In this document: positions 1-5,120 of the stretch, one piece after another
How positions within the stretch are numbered: position 1 is the first letter of the stretch
Layout: each line of letters begins with the position of its first letter
From: DASVFB01 sp036380275
GTDB taxonomy: Bacteria; Actinomycetota; Thermoleophilia; Gaiellales; Gaiellaceae
Reading direction: 5' to 3'
DNA: 6,390 nucleotides
Assembly: GCA_036380275.1 (NCBI GenBank)
Contig: DASVFB010000128.1
Span: 1-6,390, forward strand
Made by a program: the position numbers and the translations under genes
The notes under the pieces: model-generated
What the model saw: the letters and a program-made list of their open reading frames with translations, nothing else
The model's database searches: none
Told to the model about the DNA's origin: nothing

Positions 1-1
1 A

Positions 2-148
2 CTGCCCGCGTTCCCGCTCCTGCTGCCGATCGCCGTTGCGCTTGCACATGCGCGCGCGCGCGTGGCCGCCGTCGTCCTACCCGCGCTCGCGCTCGCATCG
101 GCGTGGTACGGGGGCTATCTGTTGCTGCTGTGGACCGTCTCGTTCTGA
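2..148 (+). CDS. C-terminal end of a polytopic membrane protein, possibly a mannosyltransferase (partial)
   Basis: Only the last 48 codons are present; the start lies before the window. The peptide begins LPAFPLLLPIAVALA, then has a short Arg-rich break (HARARV), a second hydrophobic stretch, and ends WYGGYLLLLWTVSF before TGA at 146-148. Two hydrophobic segments split by a few arginines look like the last transmembrane hairpin of an integral membrane enzyme. The pattern LPAFPLLL followed by a terminal helix with WYGGYLL resembles the C-terminus of actinobacterial polyprenol-phosphate-mannose-dependent or PIG-V-like glycosyltransferases; this is recognition by resemblance only. The gene converges with the histidine kinase gene and overlaps its last 34 bp. 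A GC-rich hairpin starts directly after the stop codon. Being real in this frame is fairly likely; the exact family is uncertain. Confidence 0.55.
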   Translation: MPAFPLLLPIAVALAHARARVAAVVLPALALASAWYGGYLLLLWTVSF

Positions 149-1488
149 CGGCTGCCGGTTTCGGCCGGCAGCCGGAGGGAGAAGCGCGTGCCGCCCGGTT
201 CGCTACGCACCGACACAACGCCTCCCATCGCGCGCGCGAGCTCGTCGACGATCGCGAGGCCGAGCCCCGTTCCGACGGGGCGCGTACCCGCGTAGCGAGA
301 GTGGAGGAAGAAGCGCTCGAACGCGCGCGGCACCTCGTCGGGTTTCAGACCGGGGCCTTCGTCCTCGACCGCGAGCAAGCCCGGGCGGACGACGATCCGG
401 ACGGAACCGCCCGGCGGTGAGACGCGGAGTGCGTTCTCGACGAGGTTGGAGAGTGCCTGGAGCACTCGGTCGGCGTCGCCGCGCGCGAAGGCGGTATCGG
501 CTGCATCGAGCGAGAGCTCGATTCCGTAAGACTCAGCCTGAGCTTCGTGGCGCCCGATGCAGTCGGTCGCGATCGCGCCGAGGTCGAGCGGCTCGCTTCG
601 AACCGCGAACTCGTGGCGGTTCATCCGCGCGAGATCGAGCAGGTCGCGCACGAGCCGGTCGAGCCGCCGGCCCTCCCTGGCGATGGTCGCGGAGGCCGTC
701 TCGACGTCGACTGCGCCGTCGGCAAGGCCTTCCGCGTACCCGAGGACGGCGGTGAGCGGCGTCTTCAGCTCGTGGCTGACCGAGAGGAGGAACGCGCGCT
801 CGGCGTCGCGCGCGTGCTCGAGCTGGATCGCCATGTCGTTGAAGGACTCCGCGAGCGACGCGAGCTCGGCTGCGCCCTCTGCGGGAATCGCGCCTGGGTT
901 CACGCCGGCCGCGAGGCTGCGGCTCGCGTCGGCGACACGCCGAACCGGCCTGGCGATCCTCCGTGCGAGCAGGAACGAGATCGCGGCCGCGAGCGCCACG
1001 CTGATCGCCGCGGCGAGCAGCAGTCCTTCGAGGTAGGGGCGCCAAGCCGCCGCGCCGACCACGCGCGGACGCAGCAGCACAAGCGCGCGTCCCGCGACCG
1101 GGCGGGCGGCGTAGAACCAGTCCTTGCCGTCCACCGAGATCGTGCCGTCACTTCGGCCCGATGTGCGGACGCGCGATGCCGCGTCGCCGGGCAGGTACTT
1201 CGACGGCCGGCCGAGTGGCGCCACGATCGCGCGCTCGTCCTGGCGCGCGAGAAACGTGCGTATCGATTCGAGATGGCCGAGCGGGAGGAGCGCGACGCGC
1301 TCGCGCTCGGCGAGGAGGTCGGCCTGTTGCGCGACGTCCTGGAGCACGGAGCGGTCGACCGCTCGCCGCGTGAGCACGGCGCCGACCACGAGCGAGATCG
1401 CGGCGGCGACTAGAACGACGACGACGATCGCTGCAAGGAGCTGCATCCGCAGGCTGCGCGGCGCGGAGAACTTCAGAACCCGACTCAT
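115..1488 (-). CDS. Membrane-bound sensor histidine kinase (HAMP, HisKA, HATPase_c)
   Basis: The 457-residue protein is a classical sensor kinase that would autophosphorylate and pass phosphate to the response regulator encoded just upstream. It has a transmembrane helix at about 15-39, an extracytoplasmic sensor region of about 115 residues that I do not recognise, a second helix at about 152-175, and a HAMP linker (about 176-226). The dimerisation H-box SVSHELKTPL carries the phospho-accepting His239. The ATPase domain shows the N-box NLVENAL (Asn352), the G1 box DEGPG (376-380), an F-box (FERFF, 390-394) and the G2 box GTGLGLAIV (406-414), so all catalytic motifs are intact. The ATG overlaps the regulator's stop codon as ATGA (1485-1488), a sign of translational coupling. 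The last 34 bp overlap the convergent membrane protein gene. The signal sensed cannot be read from the sequence. Confidence 0.97.
   Translation of the reverse strand: MSRVLKFSAPRSLRMQLLAAIVVVVLVAAAISLVVGAVLTRRAVDRSVLQDVAQQADLLAERERVALLPLGHLESIRTFLARQDERAIVAPLGRPSKYLPGDAASRVRTSGRSDGTISVDGKDWFYAARPVAGRALVLLRPRVVGAAAWRPYLEGLLLAAAISVALAAAISFLLARRIARPVRRVADASRSLAAGVNPGAIPAEGAAELASLAESFNDMAIQLEHARDAERAFLLSVSHELKTPLTAVLGYAEGLADGAVDVETASATIAREGRRLDRLVRDLLDLARMNRHEFAVRSEPLDLGAIATDCIGRHEAQAESYGIELSLDAADTAFARGDADRVLQALSNLVENALRVSPPGGSVRIVVRPGLLAVEDEGPGLKPDEVPRAFERFFLHSRYAGTRPVGTGLGLAIVDELARAMGGVVSVRSEPGGTRFSLRLPAETGSRQNETVHSSNR
149..174 (+). terminator. GC-rich hairpin just after the stop of the first gene
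   Basis: Bases 149-158 (CGGCTGCCGG) pair perfectly with 165-174, giving a 10-bp stem around a TTTCGG loop. It starts one base after the TGA at 146-148, where an intrinsic terminator would sit for the + strand gene. No T-run follows, as is common in high-GC actinobacteria. It lies inside the coding sequence of the opposing kinase (about residues 439-447), so the same bases also encode protein. Confidence 0.5.
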
Positions 1489-2168
1489 ACGCGCGCGGCC
1501 TTGTAGCCGGCGCCGCGCACGGTCCGGATCAGCTCCGGGCGGCCGAGCTTGCGGCGAAGCGACGCGACGTGCATGTCAACGGTGCGCGTCCCGCCTGGAA
1601 ACGCGAGGCCCCAGACGCGGTCGAGCAGCAGCTCGCGCGTCAGCACTCGGTCTGGGTTGCCGAGGAGAATCGTGAGCAGGTCGAACTCCTTAGTCGTCAG
1701 CTCGACGGGGACGCCGGCGACGGTCGCCTCCCTCGCGTCGCGTCGGACGACGACGTCGGCGAGCGAAAGCTCGGGCTCGTCCAGCCACGTCTCGGTCCGG
1801 CGGAGCACCGCCTTCACGCGTGCGAGCAGCTCGCGCGGAGAGAAGGGCTTGGTCACATAATCGTCGGCGCCGAGCTCCAGGCCCGTGATGCGGTCGGGCT
1901 CCTCGTCGCGTGCGGTGAGCATCACGACGGGCACGCGGGAGTGCTCGCGGATGCGGCTGCAGACGTCGAAGCCGTCGATGTCCGGCAGGCCGATGTCGAG
2001 GACGACGACGCGGACGGGGTTTCGCTCCAGCTCCTTGAGTGCCTCCTCGCCGCTGCGCGCCCGAACGATCGTGAATCCGTCGCGTTCCAGGTAAGAGCGG
2101 ACGAGCGTGGCGATGCTGTCTTCGTCTTCGACCACGAGCGCGGTGCCTGCGCGCGGGAGGTCTTGCAT
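1485..2168 (-). CDS. OmpR/PhoB-family response regulator
   Basis: The 227-residue protein has a receiver domain (about 9-122) and a winged-helix DNA-binding domain (about 133-225). Receiver residues are complete: acidic pocket Glu14/Asp15, phospho-acceptor Asp58 in VVVLDIGLPD, Thr85 in MLTAR and Lys107 in TKPFSP. The effector domain shows the usual ELTTKEFDLL and RTVDMHVASLRRKLG signatures, the latter in the recognition-helix region, and ends RTVRGAGYKAARV. It is therefore a phosphorylation-controlled transcription factor, expected to bind direct repeats spaced about 11 bp. The ATG follows the TAG of the upstream secreted-protein gene by only 5 bp and has no good Shine-Dalgarno, so translation probably depends on coupling. 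Its stop overlaps the kinase start. Likely targets are the two GTAA-type direct repeats upstream of 2560 and 3407. The cognate kinase is the adjacent one. Confidence 0.97.
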   Translation of the reverse strand: MQDLPRAGTALVVEDEDSIATLVRSYLERDGFTIVRARSGEEALKELERNPVRVVVLDIGLPDIDGFDVCSRIREHSRVPVVMLTARDEEPDRITGLELGADDYVTKPFSPRELLARVKAVLRRTETWLDEPELSLADVVVRRDAREATVAGVPVELTTKEFDLLTILLGNPDRVLTRELLLDRVWGLAFPGGTRTVDMHVASLRRKLGRPELIRTVRGAGYKAARV

Positions 2169-2173
2169 CGGGG

Positions 2174-2560
2174 CTAACGCGTCGCCTGAACGATTGAGGC
2201 GGCCGTGTCGCCGTCTCGCACCGTCGTCGCCGTGAAGCCTCGGCGAAGCCGGGTGAAGGGAACGCTGCCGCCGCCGAGCGTGATGTTTGCGCTCGGCGAC
2301 ACGGCAACGGTGACGAGCGTCCCGTCGCGCTCGAGCAGGGTCAGGCTCATGGTCGCCCGCGCGATCCCGCGGATGCGGCCACGGTCGACGCGGTAGTCGT
2401 GAATCGTCCCTGCCTCGTTCGTCACCACCTCGGCGCGTACGAGCTTGGGGCCGAAGAAGAAGTTGCCGAGCGACGCGCCCGGCCCGGCGGCGCCCGCCTG
2501 GACCAGCGCGAGCGCGACGATCGCCGTCGCGGCCGATGCAAGTGCGATCAGGCGTCGCAT
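2174..2560 (-). CDS. Small secreted protein, DUF5666-like, first gene of the two-component operon
   Basis: I read 128 residues from the ATG at 2560. This start gives a clean signal peptide: MRRL, a hydrophobic core (IALASAATAIVALALV) and AGA, with likely cleavage near residue 25. In-frame ATGs at 2590 and 2584 would add 10 or 8 residues (MLMIQLDNAG) ahead of the signal peptide and seem less likely. The mature part has alternating beta-strand character with Gly turns (RGRIRGIARATMSLTLL, then VAVSPSANITLGGG, then LRRGFTATTV and ASIVQA), a layout that recalls small OB-like DUF5666 domains; the assignment is tentative. It contains no cysteine and no obvious catalytic motif. The stop is 5 bp before the response regulator ATG, so the three genes form one operon. 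It could be an exported partner or modulator of the sensor, but that is inference. Confidence 0.8.
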   Translation of the reverse strand: MRRLIALASAATAIVALALVQAGAAGPGASLGNFFFGPKLVRAEVVTNEAGTIHDYRVDRGRIRGIARATMSLTLLERDGTLVTVAVSPSANITLGGGSVPFTRLRRGFTATTVRDGDTAASIVQATR

Positions 2561-2566
2561 GCCCGC

Positions 2567-2572
2567 ATTGTC
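2567..2572 (-). promoter_or_regulatory. Candidate -10 element of the secreted protein-RR-kinase operon
   Basis: On the minus strand GACAAT stands exactly 6 nt before the ATG at 2560, which would make a leaderless transcript. The context GGACAATG matches GGACAGTG upstream of the 3407 gene. No good -35 is visible at the proper distance, which suggests an activator-dependent promoter. The prediction rests on spacing and on resemblance between two sites. Confidence 0.35.
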
Positions 2573-2603
2573 CAACTGAATCATGAGCATTCGCCGTTCG
2601 GCC

Positions 2604-2622
2604 GTGTAAGCAACACGTAAAG
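2604..2622 (-). promoter_or_regulatory. Candidate response-regulator operator: GTAA direct repeat, 11-bp period
   Basis: On the + strand GTAAG (2606-2610) is followed 11 bp later by GTAAA (2617-2621); on the coding strand this reads TTTAC-N6-CTTAC. It ends 33 bp upstream of the candidate -10 GACAAT. The same pair occurs upstream of the 3407 gene. Its form resembles the enterobacterial CpxR box (GTAAA-N5-GTAAA) and other OmpR-family sites. Binding by the regulator encoded here is inferred. Confidence 0.45.
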
Positions 2623-2655
2623 CGTGGAGGCCGGTGCGACGCCGGCCTCCACGCT
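2621..2655 (-). terminator. Strong hairpin terminator after the tandem-repeat secreted protein gene
   Basis: Bases 2621-2634 (AGCGTGGAGGCCGG) pair perfectly with 2642-2655, a 14-bp stem with a 7-nt loop. On the minus strand it begins 14 nt after the stop codon at 2670-2672 and is followed by TTACGTGTTG, a weak T-rich tail. It should separate the 3407-2670 gene from the two-component operon downstream. The left arm abuts, and shares two bases with, the GTAA repeat, so terminator and operator are packed back to back. Confidence 0.8.
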
Positions 2656-2669
2656 GTGTAGCGGCACGA

Positions 2670-3407
2670 TCAGCTCGTGACGGACGTGTTCGCCGGCTCG
2701 TGCTCGCCGACGTGCCGCGCGGGCGTCGACTCGACCTGGCTGAGAGTCGAGTGTCTGGGCGCGCGGATTCTGATCGTGACCCGCTCTCCGACCGTGAGCT
2801 GAGAGGGCGCGATCACGGACGGAACCTTGCCTTGCCAGAGGAGGAAGATCGTCTCCGGGCCGTAGGTGAACGTCTGCTGGTTGGACTGGCCGATCAACGT
2901 CCTGAGCGCCAGTCGGTTACCCCCGCGGACGTTGAGCGTCAGCGAGCTCGCGCCGGCCGGCGCAGCGAGGGTTCCCCGGTAGAGGAACAACGGCCGGGTT
3001 GGGGGCGTGGGCTCGCTGACGCGGTCGGACACGATGCTCGCGGGCCGGGCTTCGACCTGCGCGAGCGTGGCCCGCCAGGGCGCATGAAGACGGATGACGA
3101 TCCAGTCGCCTGCGGTGAGATCGTTCGAGTGCACGACCGTCGGCACGCCGTGCGACCACTTGAGGAACTCAGTGCCCGTGCCGACCGCGAACGTCTGGTT
3201 GACGCTCGCGCCGAGCATCTTCTGCAGGGCGATTCTGTTTCCGCCCTCGACCGAGATCGAGACCGACGTCGCGTTCGCGGGCGGAGCCGCGAGCAGATGC
3301 CCGCGAAAGACGTAGCGGGCTCCCGGGCCGGCGCCCTGCGCCGCACTCACGGCGAGGAGTGCCAGGCACAGTGCCGCCAGAAGTCCGATCGTTCTCTTGC
3401 TCGTCAT
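2670..3407 (-). CDS. Secreted protein made of two tandem repeats of about 97 residues
   Basis: The 245-residue protein has an N-terminal signal peptide (MTSKR, hydrophobic core 6-22, likely cleavage near AQGA, residues 23-26). The rest is an internal duplication: unit 1 at about 32-128 and unit 2 at about 141-236, joined by a Pro/Thr-rich linker (SEPTPPTRP). Matching landmarks are FRGHLLAAP / YRGTLAAP, VEGGNRIAL / VRGGNRLAL, NQTFAVG / NQQTFTYG, EFLKWSHGVP / IFLLWQGKVP, VIRLHAP / TIRIRAP and TLAQVEARPA / TLSQVESTPA. Both look beta-rich. No cysteine bridge or enzyme motif is evident, so the function is unknown; a cell-envelope or extracellular role is likely. ATG 3407 is preceded by GGAGG (3414-3418) with a 6-nt spacer, which makes the start secure. 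A hairpin terminator follows. Landmarks similar to the 2560 gene product suggest a related fold. Confidence 0.88.
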   Translation of the reverse strand: MTSKRTIGLLAALCLALLAVSAAQGAGPGARYVFRGHLLAAPPANATSVSISVEGGNRIALQKMLGASVNQTFAVGTGTEFLKWSHGVPTVVHSNDLTAGDWIVIRLHAPWRATLAQVEARPASIVSDRVSEPTPPTRPLFLYRGTLAAPAGASSLTLNVRGGNRLALRTLIGQSNQQTFTYGPETIFLLWQGKVPSVIAPSQLTVGERVTIRIRAPRHSTLSQVESTPARHVGEHEPANTSVTS

Positions 3408-3437
3408 CGCCTACCTCCGTAATCGGGATCGAGTCTC

Positions 3438-3443
3438 ACTGTC
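3438..3443 (-). promoter_or_regulatory. Candidate -10 element for the tandem-repeat secreted protein gene
   Basis: GACAGT on the minus strand, in the context GGACAGTG, lies 32 bp downstream of the GTAA repeat and would start a transcript near 3431 with a leader of about 24 nt containing the GGAGG site. The arrangement matches that of the 2560 gene (33 bp, GGACAATG). No convincing -35 is present. Confidence 0.3.
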
Positions 3444-3473
3444 CCCGGCGCCGGTCAGTTCCCGGTGAAGCCT

Positions 3474-3492
3474 GCGTAAGACGGAGGTAAAA
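3474..3492 (-). promoter_or_regulatory. Second candidate response-regulator operator (GTAA direct repeat, 11-bp period)
   Basis: On the + strand GTAAG (3476-3480) is followed 11 bp later by GTAAA (3487-3491). Against the box at 2604, 14 of 21 aligned positions are identical, concentrated in the two half-sites, while the spacer differs. That pattern suits a protein-binding site better than a recent duplication. It sits between the hairpin of the small membrane protein gene and the tandem-repeat gene. Confidence 0.45.
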
Positions 3493-3496
3493 CGAT

Positions 3497-3526
3497 GTGG
3501 ACGAAGGGCTTGCGCCCCTCGTCCAC
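3497..3526 (-). terminator. Hairpin terminator after the small membrane protein gene
   Basis: GTGGACGA (3497-3504) pairs with 3519-3526; after one A/C mismatch, GGGC (3506-3509) pairs with GCCC (3514-3517) around a TTGC loop. On the minus strand it begins 13 nt after the TAG at 3540-3542 and is followed by ATCGTTTTA, which includes a short T-run. This is a good intrinsic terminator candidate. Confidence 0.7.
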
Positions 3527-3539
3527 TATCTCGACGGTT

Positions 3540-3701
3540 CTAGTAGCCGCCTCCGACCCCGGAGCCGCCTCCGCCGTACGTGACGATCAGGGCGACGGCG
3601 ATGACGGCGATGATCGAGATCGCGCCGAGCACCATCCAGCGCTTGCGACTCCACGACCTCATGCCGTCTCTCCGGGCCCACTGTGTCTCGAGTGTGGCCA
3701 C
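3540..3701 (-). CDS. 53-residue small membrane protein with a glycine-rich tail
   Basis: The start is the GTG at 3701, preceded by AAGGAGG (3710-3716) with 8 nt between GGAGG and GTG, the best ribosome binding site in this stretch. An in-frame ATG at 3662 (preceded by GGAGAG) would give 40 residues. The peptide has a polar N-terminus with several Trp and Arg, a basic patch (RSWSRKRW) before the membrane, one hydrophobic helix at about 23-42 (MVLGAISIIAVIAVALIVTY) and the tail GGGGSGVGGGY. The positive patch predicts the N-terminus inside and the Gly tail outside. The gene is framed by a clear ribosome binding site and a terminator-like hairpin, and fills an otherwise empty gap. No family is recognised. 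Glycine-rich single-pass peptides of this kind may act in the envelope, but that is a guess. Confidence 0.65.
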   Translation of the reverse strand: MATLETQWARRDGMRSWSRKRWMVLGAISIIAVIAVALIVTYGGGGSGVGGGY

Positions 3702-3709
3702 GAATGCCA

Positions 3710-3716
3710 CCTCCTT
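3710..3716 (-). promoter_or_regulatory. Shine-Dalgarno AAGGAGG that fixes the GTG start of the small membrane protein
   Basis: The minus-strand AAGGAGG is a near-perfect anti-16S match with 8 nt to GTG 3701. The nearest alternative start, ATG 3662, has only GGAGAG. The strength of this site is the main reason to treat the small ORF as a real gene. Confidence 0.65.
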
Positions 3717-3766
3717 CGGTCCCTTGTCGTTTCTTTCGTGTATGCAGGACTACGGTCGCCGCGCCG

Positions 3767-4363
3767 TCATGGATTGGAGCAGTCGACGTTTACGTAGCCG
3801 GAGCGGAACGCGCGCTGCTCCCCGGTCTCCAAGTCATACGCATGGCGCCAGATGCAGCCGGTGTCGTTCGTCAGCAGGTGGATCGAGACGGAAGTCTCGG
3901 AGGACGTCGTGCGCACGCGATGGATGTCGTTCGCCGGCGGAAGCAACGCGTAGAAGTCGCCCGGTGCGAGCGCGCGGCGTTCGGCGAGCTCGAGCCCGCC
4001 GTCGCGAGTCGCGTAGATCTCCTCGTCCTGCGTTCCGCGGTACAGCCCGACCAACCCCCACGCGAGATGGTCGTGCACGGGCGTCTCGACGCCTGGCGGT
4101 ACGACAAGCGAGAACAGCGAGAGCGAGCCGTCACCGGCGCGGAAGAGCAACCACTGGCCGATCCCGCCGCCCATGCCGCTCTCCGGCGCATCCGACGCGT
4201 ACTCGTCGGGAAGCCAGGCCGTGTCACGGAGCAGCTCGGTGAAGGCGGGCCGGATGGTGTCGCAGGCTTCCTCCGGCGAGCGTGCCGTCGAGATTGCGTT
4301 GCGGACACCGGCGACGAACTTTTGGACGGTTGTGGTGTCGAGGATGAACTCGTCGCTACTCAA
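3767..4363 (-). CDS. Cupin-fold thiol dioxygenase-like protein (cysteine dioxygenase superfamily)
   Basis: The 198-residue protein resembles metal-dependent double-stranded beta-helix proteins of the cysteine / 3-mercaptopropionate dioxygenase group, which use Fe(II) and O2 to turn a thiol into a sulfinic acid. The first cupin motif is PVHDHLAWGLVGLYRG, with His97 and His99. After the turn ALAPGDFY (132-138) comes the third candidate ligand, His148, in NDIHRV, a spacing close to that of known cysteine dioxygenases. The only cysteines are 34, 170 and 195, so the Cys-Tyr crosslink of mammalian enzymes is absent, as in many bacterial relatives. The start is TTG at 4363, overlapping the last 8 bp of the luciferase-like gene; no other start codon is found before residue 64. 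The substrate is not deducible. Cotranscription with an F420-type oxidoreductase suggests a shared sulfur- or redox-related step. Confidence 0.82.
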   Translation of the reverse strand: MSSDEFILDTTTVQKFVAGVRNAISTARSPEEACDTIRPAFTELLRDTAWLPDEYASDAPESGMGGGIGQWLLFRAGDGSLSLFSLVVPPGVETPVHDHLAWGLVGLYRGTQDEEIYATRDGGLELAERRALAPGDFYALLPPANDIHRVRTTSSETSVSIHLLTNDTGCIWRHAYDLETGEQRAFRSGYVNVDCSNP

Positions 4364-5108
4364 GGTGCGCTCGAGCGAACTCGCGCATCGCGCTCTCGTT
4401 CGGGAACGTGACGACGGCGCCTTCGGCTCCGGCGTCGAGCATCGCGTCCACGTTGTCCGGCGTCGTCCGTGGGATCACGCGAAGGTCGGGATGCTCCTCC
4501 TTGACGCTGCGCACGTGCGCGACGTCGGACCCACGCGACGGGTGCCACGCGTCGCCGAGCTCTCGCGCGCGTCGCAGCGCCTGCGGCGAGCTGCCGCCGA
4601 CCCAGACCTCGGGTAGCGGCTCGGGGAGCGGCTGCGCCGTCGCGTCCCGAAAGGACCAGAAGCGGCCGTCGAACGAGGGCTCGCCGCGCCAGAGCGCGCG
4701 GACCAGGCGGATCGCCTCGTTGCCCCGGCGTCCGCGGCCCTCGAACTCGACGCGCATGAACTCGTACTCGTCTCGATGCCAACCCATGCCGACGCCGAGC
4801 GTGACCGTGCGGCCGGCGAGCTCCTGCAGCGTCACCACCTGCTTCGCGAGGTGGAATGGGTTGTGTAGCGGCAGGATCACAACGGATGTTCCAAGTGCGA
4901 TGCGCTCTGTCCAGCCCGCGATCCAGCCGAGCGTGACCAGGGAGTCGTACACGCGGCCGTACGGATCCACTCCTTCGGGGCCGACGACGATGTGCTCCGT
5001 CGTCCACACCGAATCAAAGCCGAGCTCCTCCGCCAGTTCGGTGGTGCGGCGGATCCCCTGAGGCGACGAGCCCGAGCCGTAGTTCGGCAGGATCACGCCG
5101 AAGTGCAT
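4356..5108 (-). CDS. Luciferase-like (LLM) oxidoreductase, probably F420-dependent
   Basis: The 250-residue protein is a TIM-barrel enzyme of the bacterial luciferase-like superfamily. Landmarks are the first strand HFGVILPNYG, the GFDSVWTTEHI segment, LGTSVVILPLHNPFHLAKQ followed by TLQELAGRTVTLGVGMGW (cofactor-binding region), and PEVWVGGSSPQALRRAREL with GDAWHP near residue 187. This pattern is typical of actinobacterial F420-dependent subfamilies; use of F420 rather than FMN is inferred, helped by the divergent F420-type gene. It is somewhat shorter than the usual 280 or more residues, ending soon after the last predicted barrel strand. ATG 5108 is chosen because TAGTCT lies exactly 6 nt upstream; a GTG at 5111 would add one Met. 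The last 8 bases overlap the start of the thiol dioxygenase-like gene, so the two form an operon. The substrate is unknown. Confidence 0.92.
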   Translation of the reverse strand: MHFGVILPNYGSGSSPQGIRRTTELAEELGFDSVWTTEHIVVGPEGVDPYGRVYDSLVTLGWIAGWTERIALGTSVVILPLHNPFHLAKQVVTLQELAGRTVTLGVGMGWHRDEYEFMRVEFEGRGRRGNEAIRLVRALWRGEPSFDGRFWSFRDATAQPLPEPLPEVWVGGSSPQALRRARELGDAWHPSRGSDVAHVRSVKEEHPDLRVIPRTTPDNVDAMLDAGAEGAVVTFPNESAMREFARAHLE

Positions 5109-5114
5109 CACGCG

Positions 5115-5120
5115 AGACTA
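5115..5120 (-). promoter_or_regulatory. -10 element of the luciferase-like operon, leaderless arrangement
   Basis: The minus strand reads TAGTCT, then CGCGTG, then ATG. TANNNT exactly 6 nt before the start is the layout of leaderless actinobacterial transcripts, and there is no Shine-Dalgarno. A weak -35 (TTGAAT, 15-bp spacer) lies inside the left end of the 171-bp palindrome, and the -10 straddles the palindrome edge. Confidence 0.5.

Noticed and set aside
46..64. Run of alternating GC (cgcgcgcgcg) as a possible Z-DNA or microsatellite site
   Set aside because: It is short and encodes Ala/Arg in the partial membrane gene. Similar GCGC runs are common across the window.
36..755. 239-codon + strand open frame
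   Set aside because: It is Arg/Ser/Pro-rich low-complexity translation that overlaps both the membrane protein and the kinase. It has no family signature.
547..1413. 288-codon + strand open frame opposite the kinase
   Set aside because: It is a charged, Arg/Glu-rich shadow of the intact kinase with no motifs. Long antisense frames are expected at this G+C content.
2634..3422. 262-codon + strand open frame opposite the tandem-repeat protein
   Set aside because: The minus-strand frame has a signal peptide, a ribosome binding site and an internal duplication; the + frame has none of these.
3495..3797. 100-codon + strand open frame starting MWTKGLRPSS
   Set aside because: It starts inside the terminator-like hairpin and overlaps the better supported small membrane gene on the other strand.
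3683..4411. 242-codon + strand open frame opposite the cupin gene
   Set aside because: It is the shadow of the thiol dioxygenase-like gene, which has clear metal-binding motifs.
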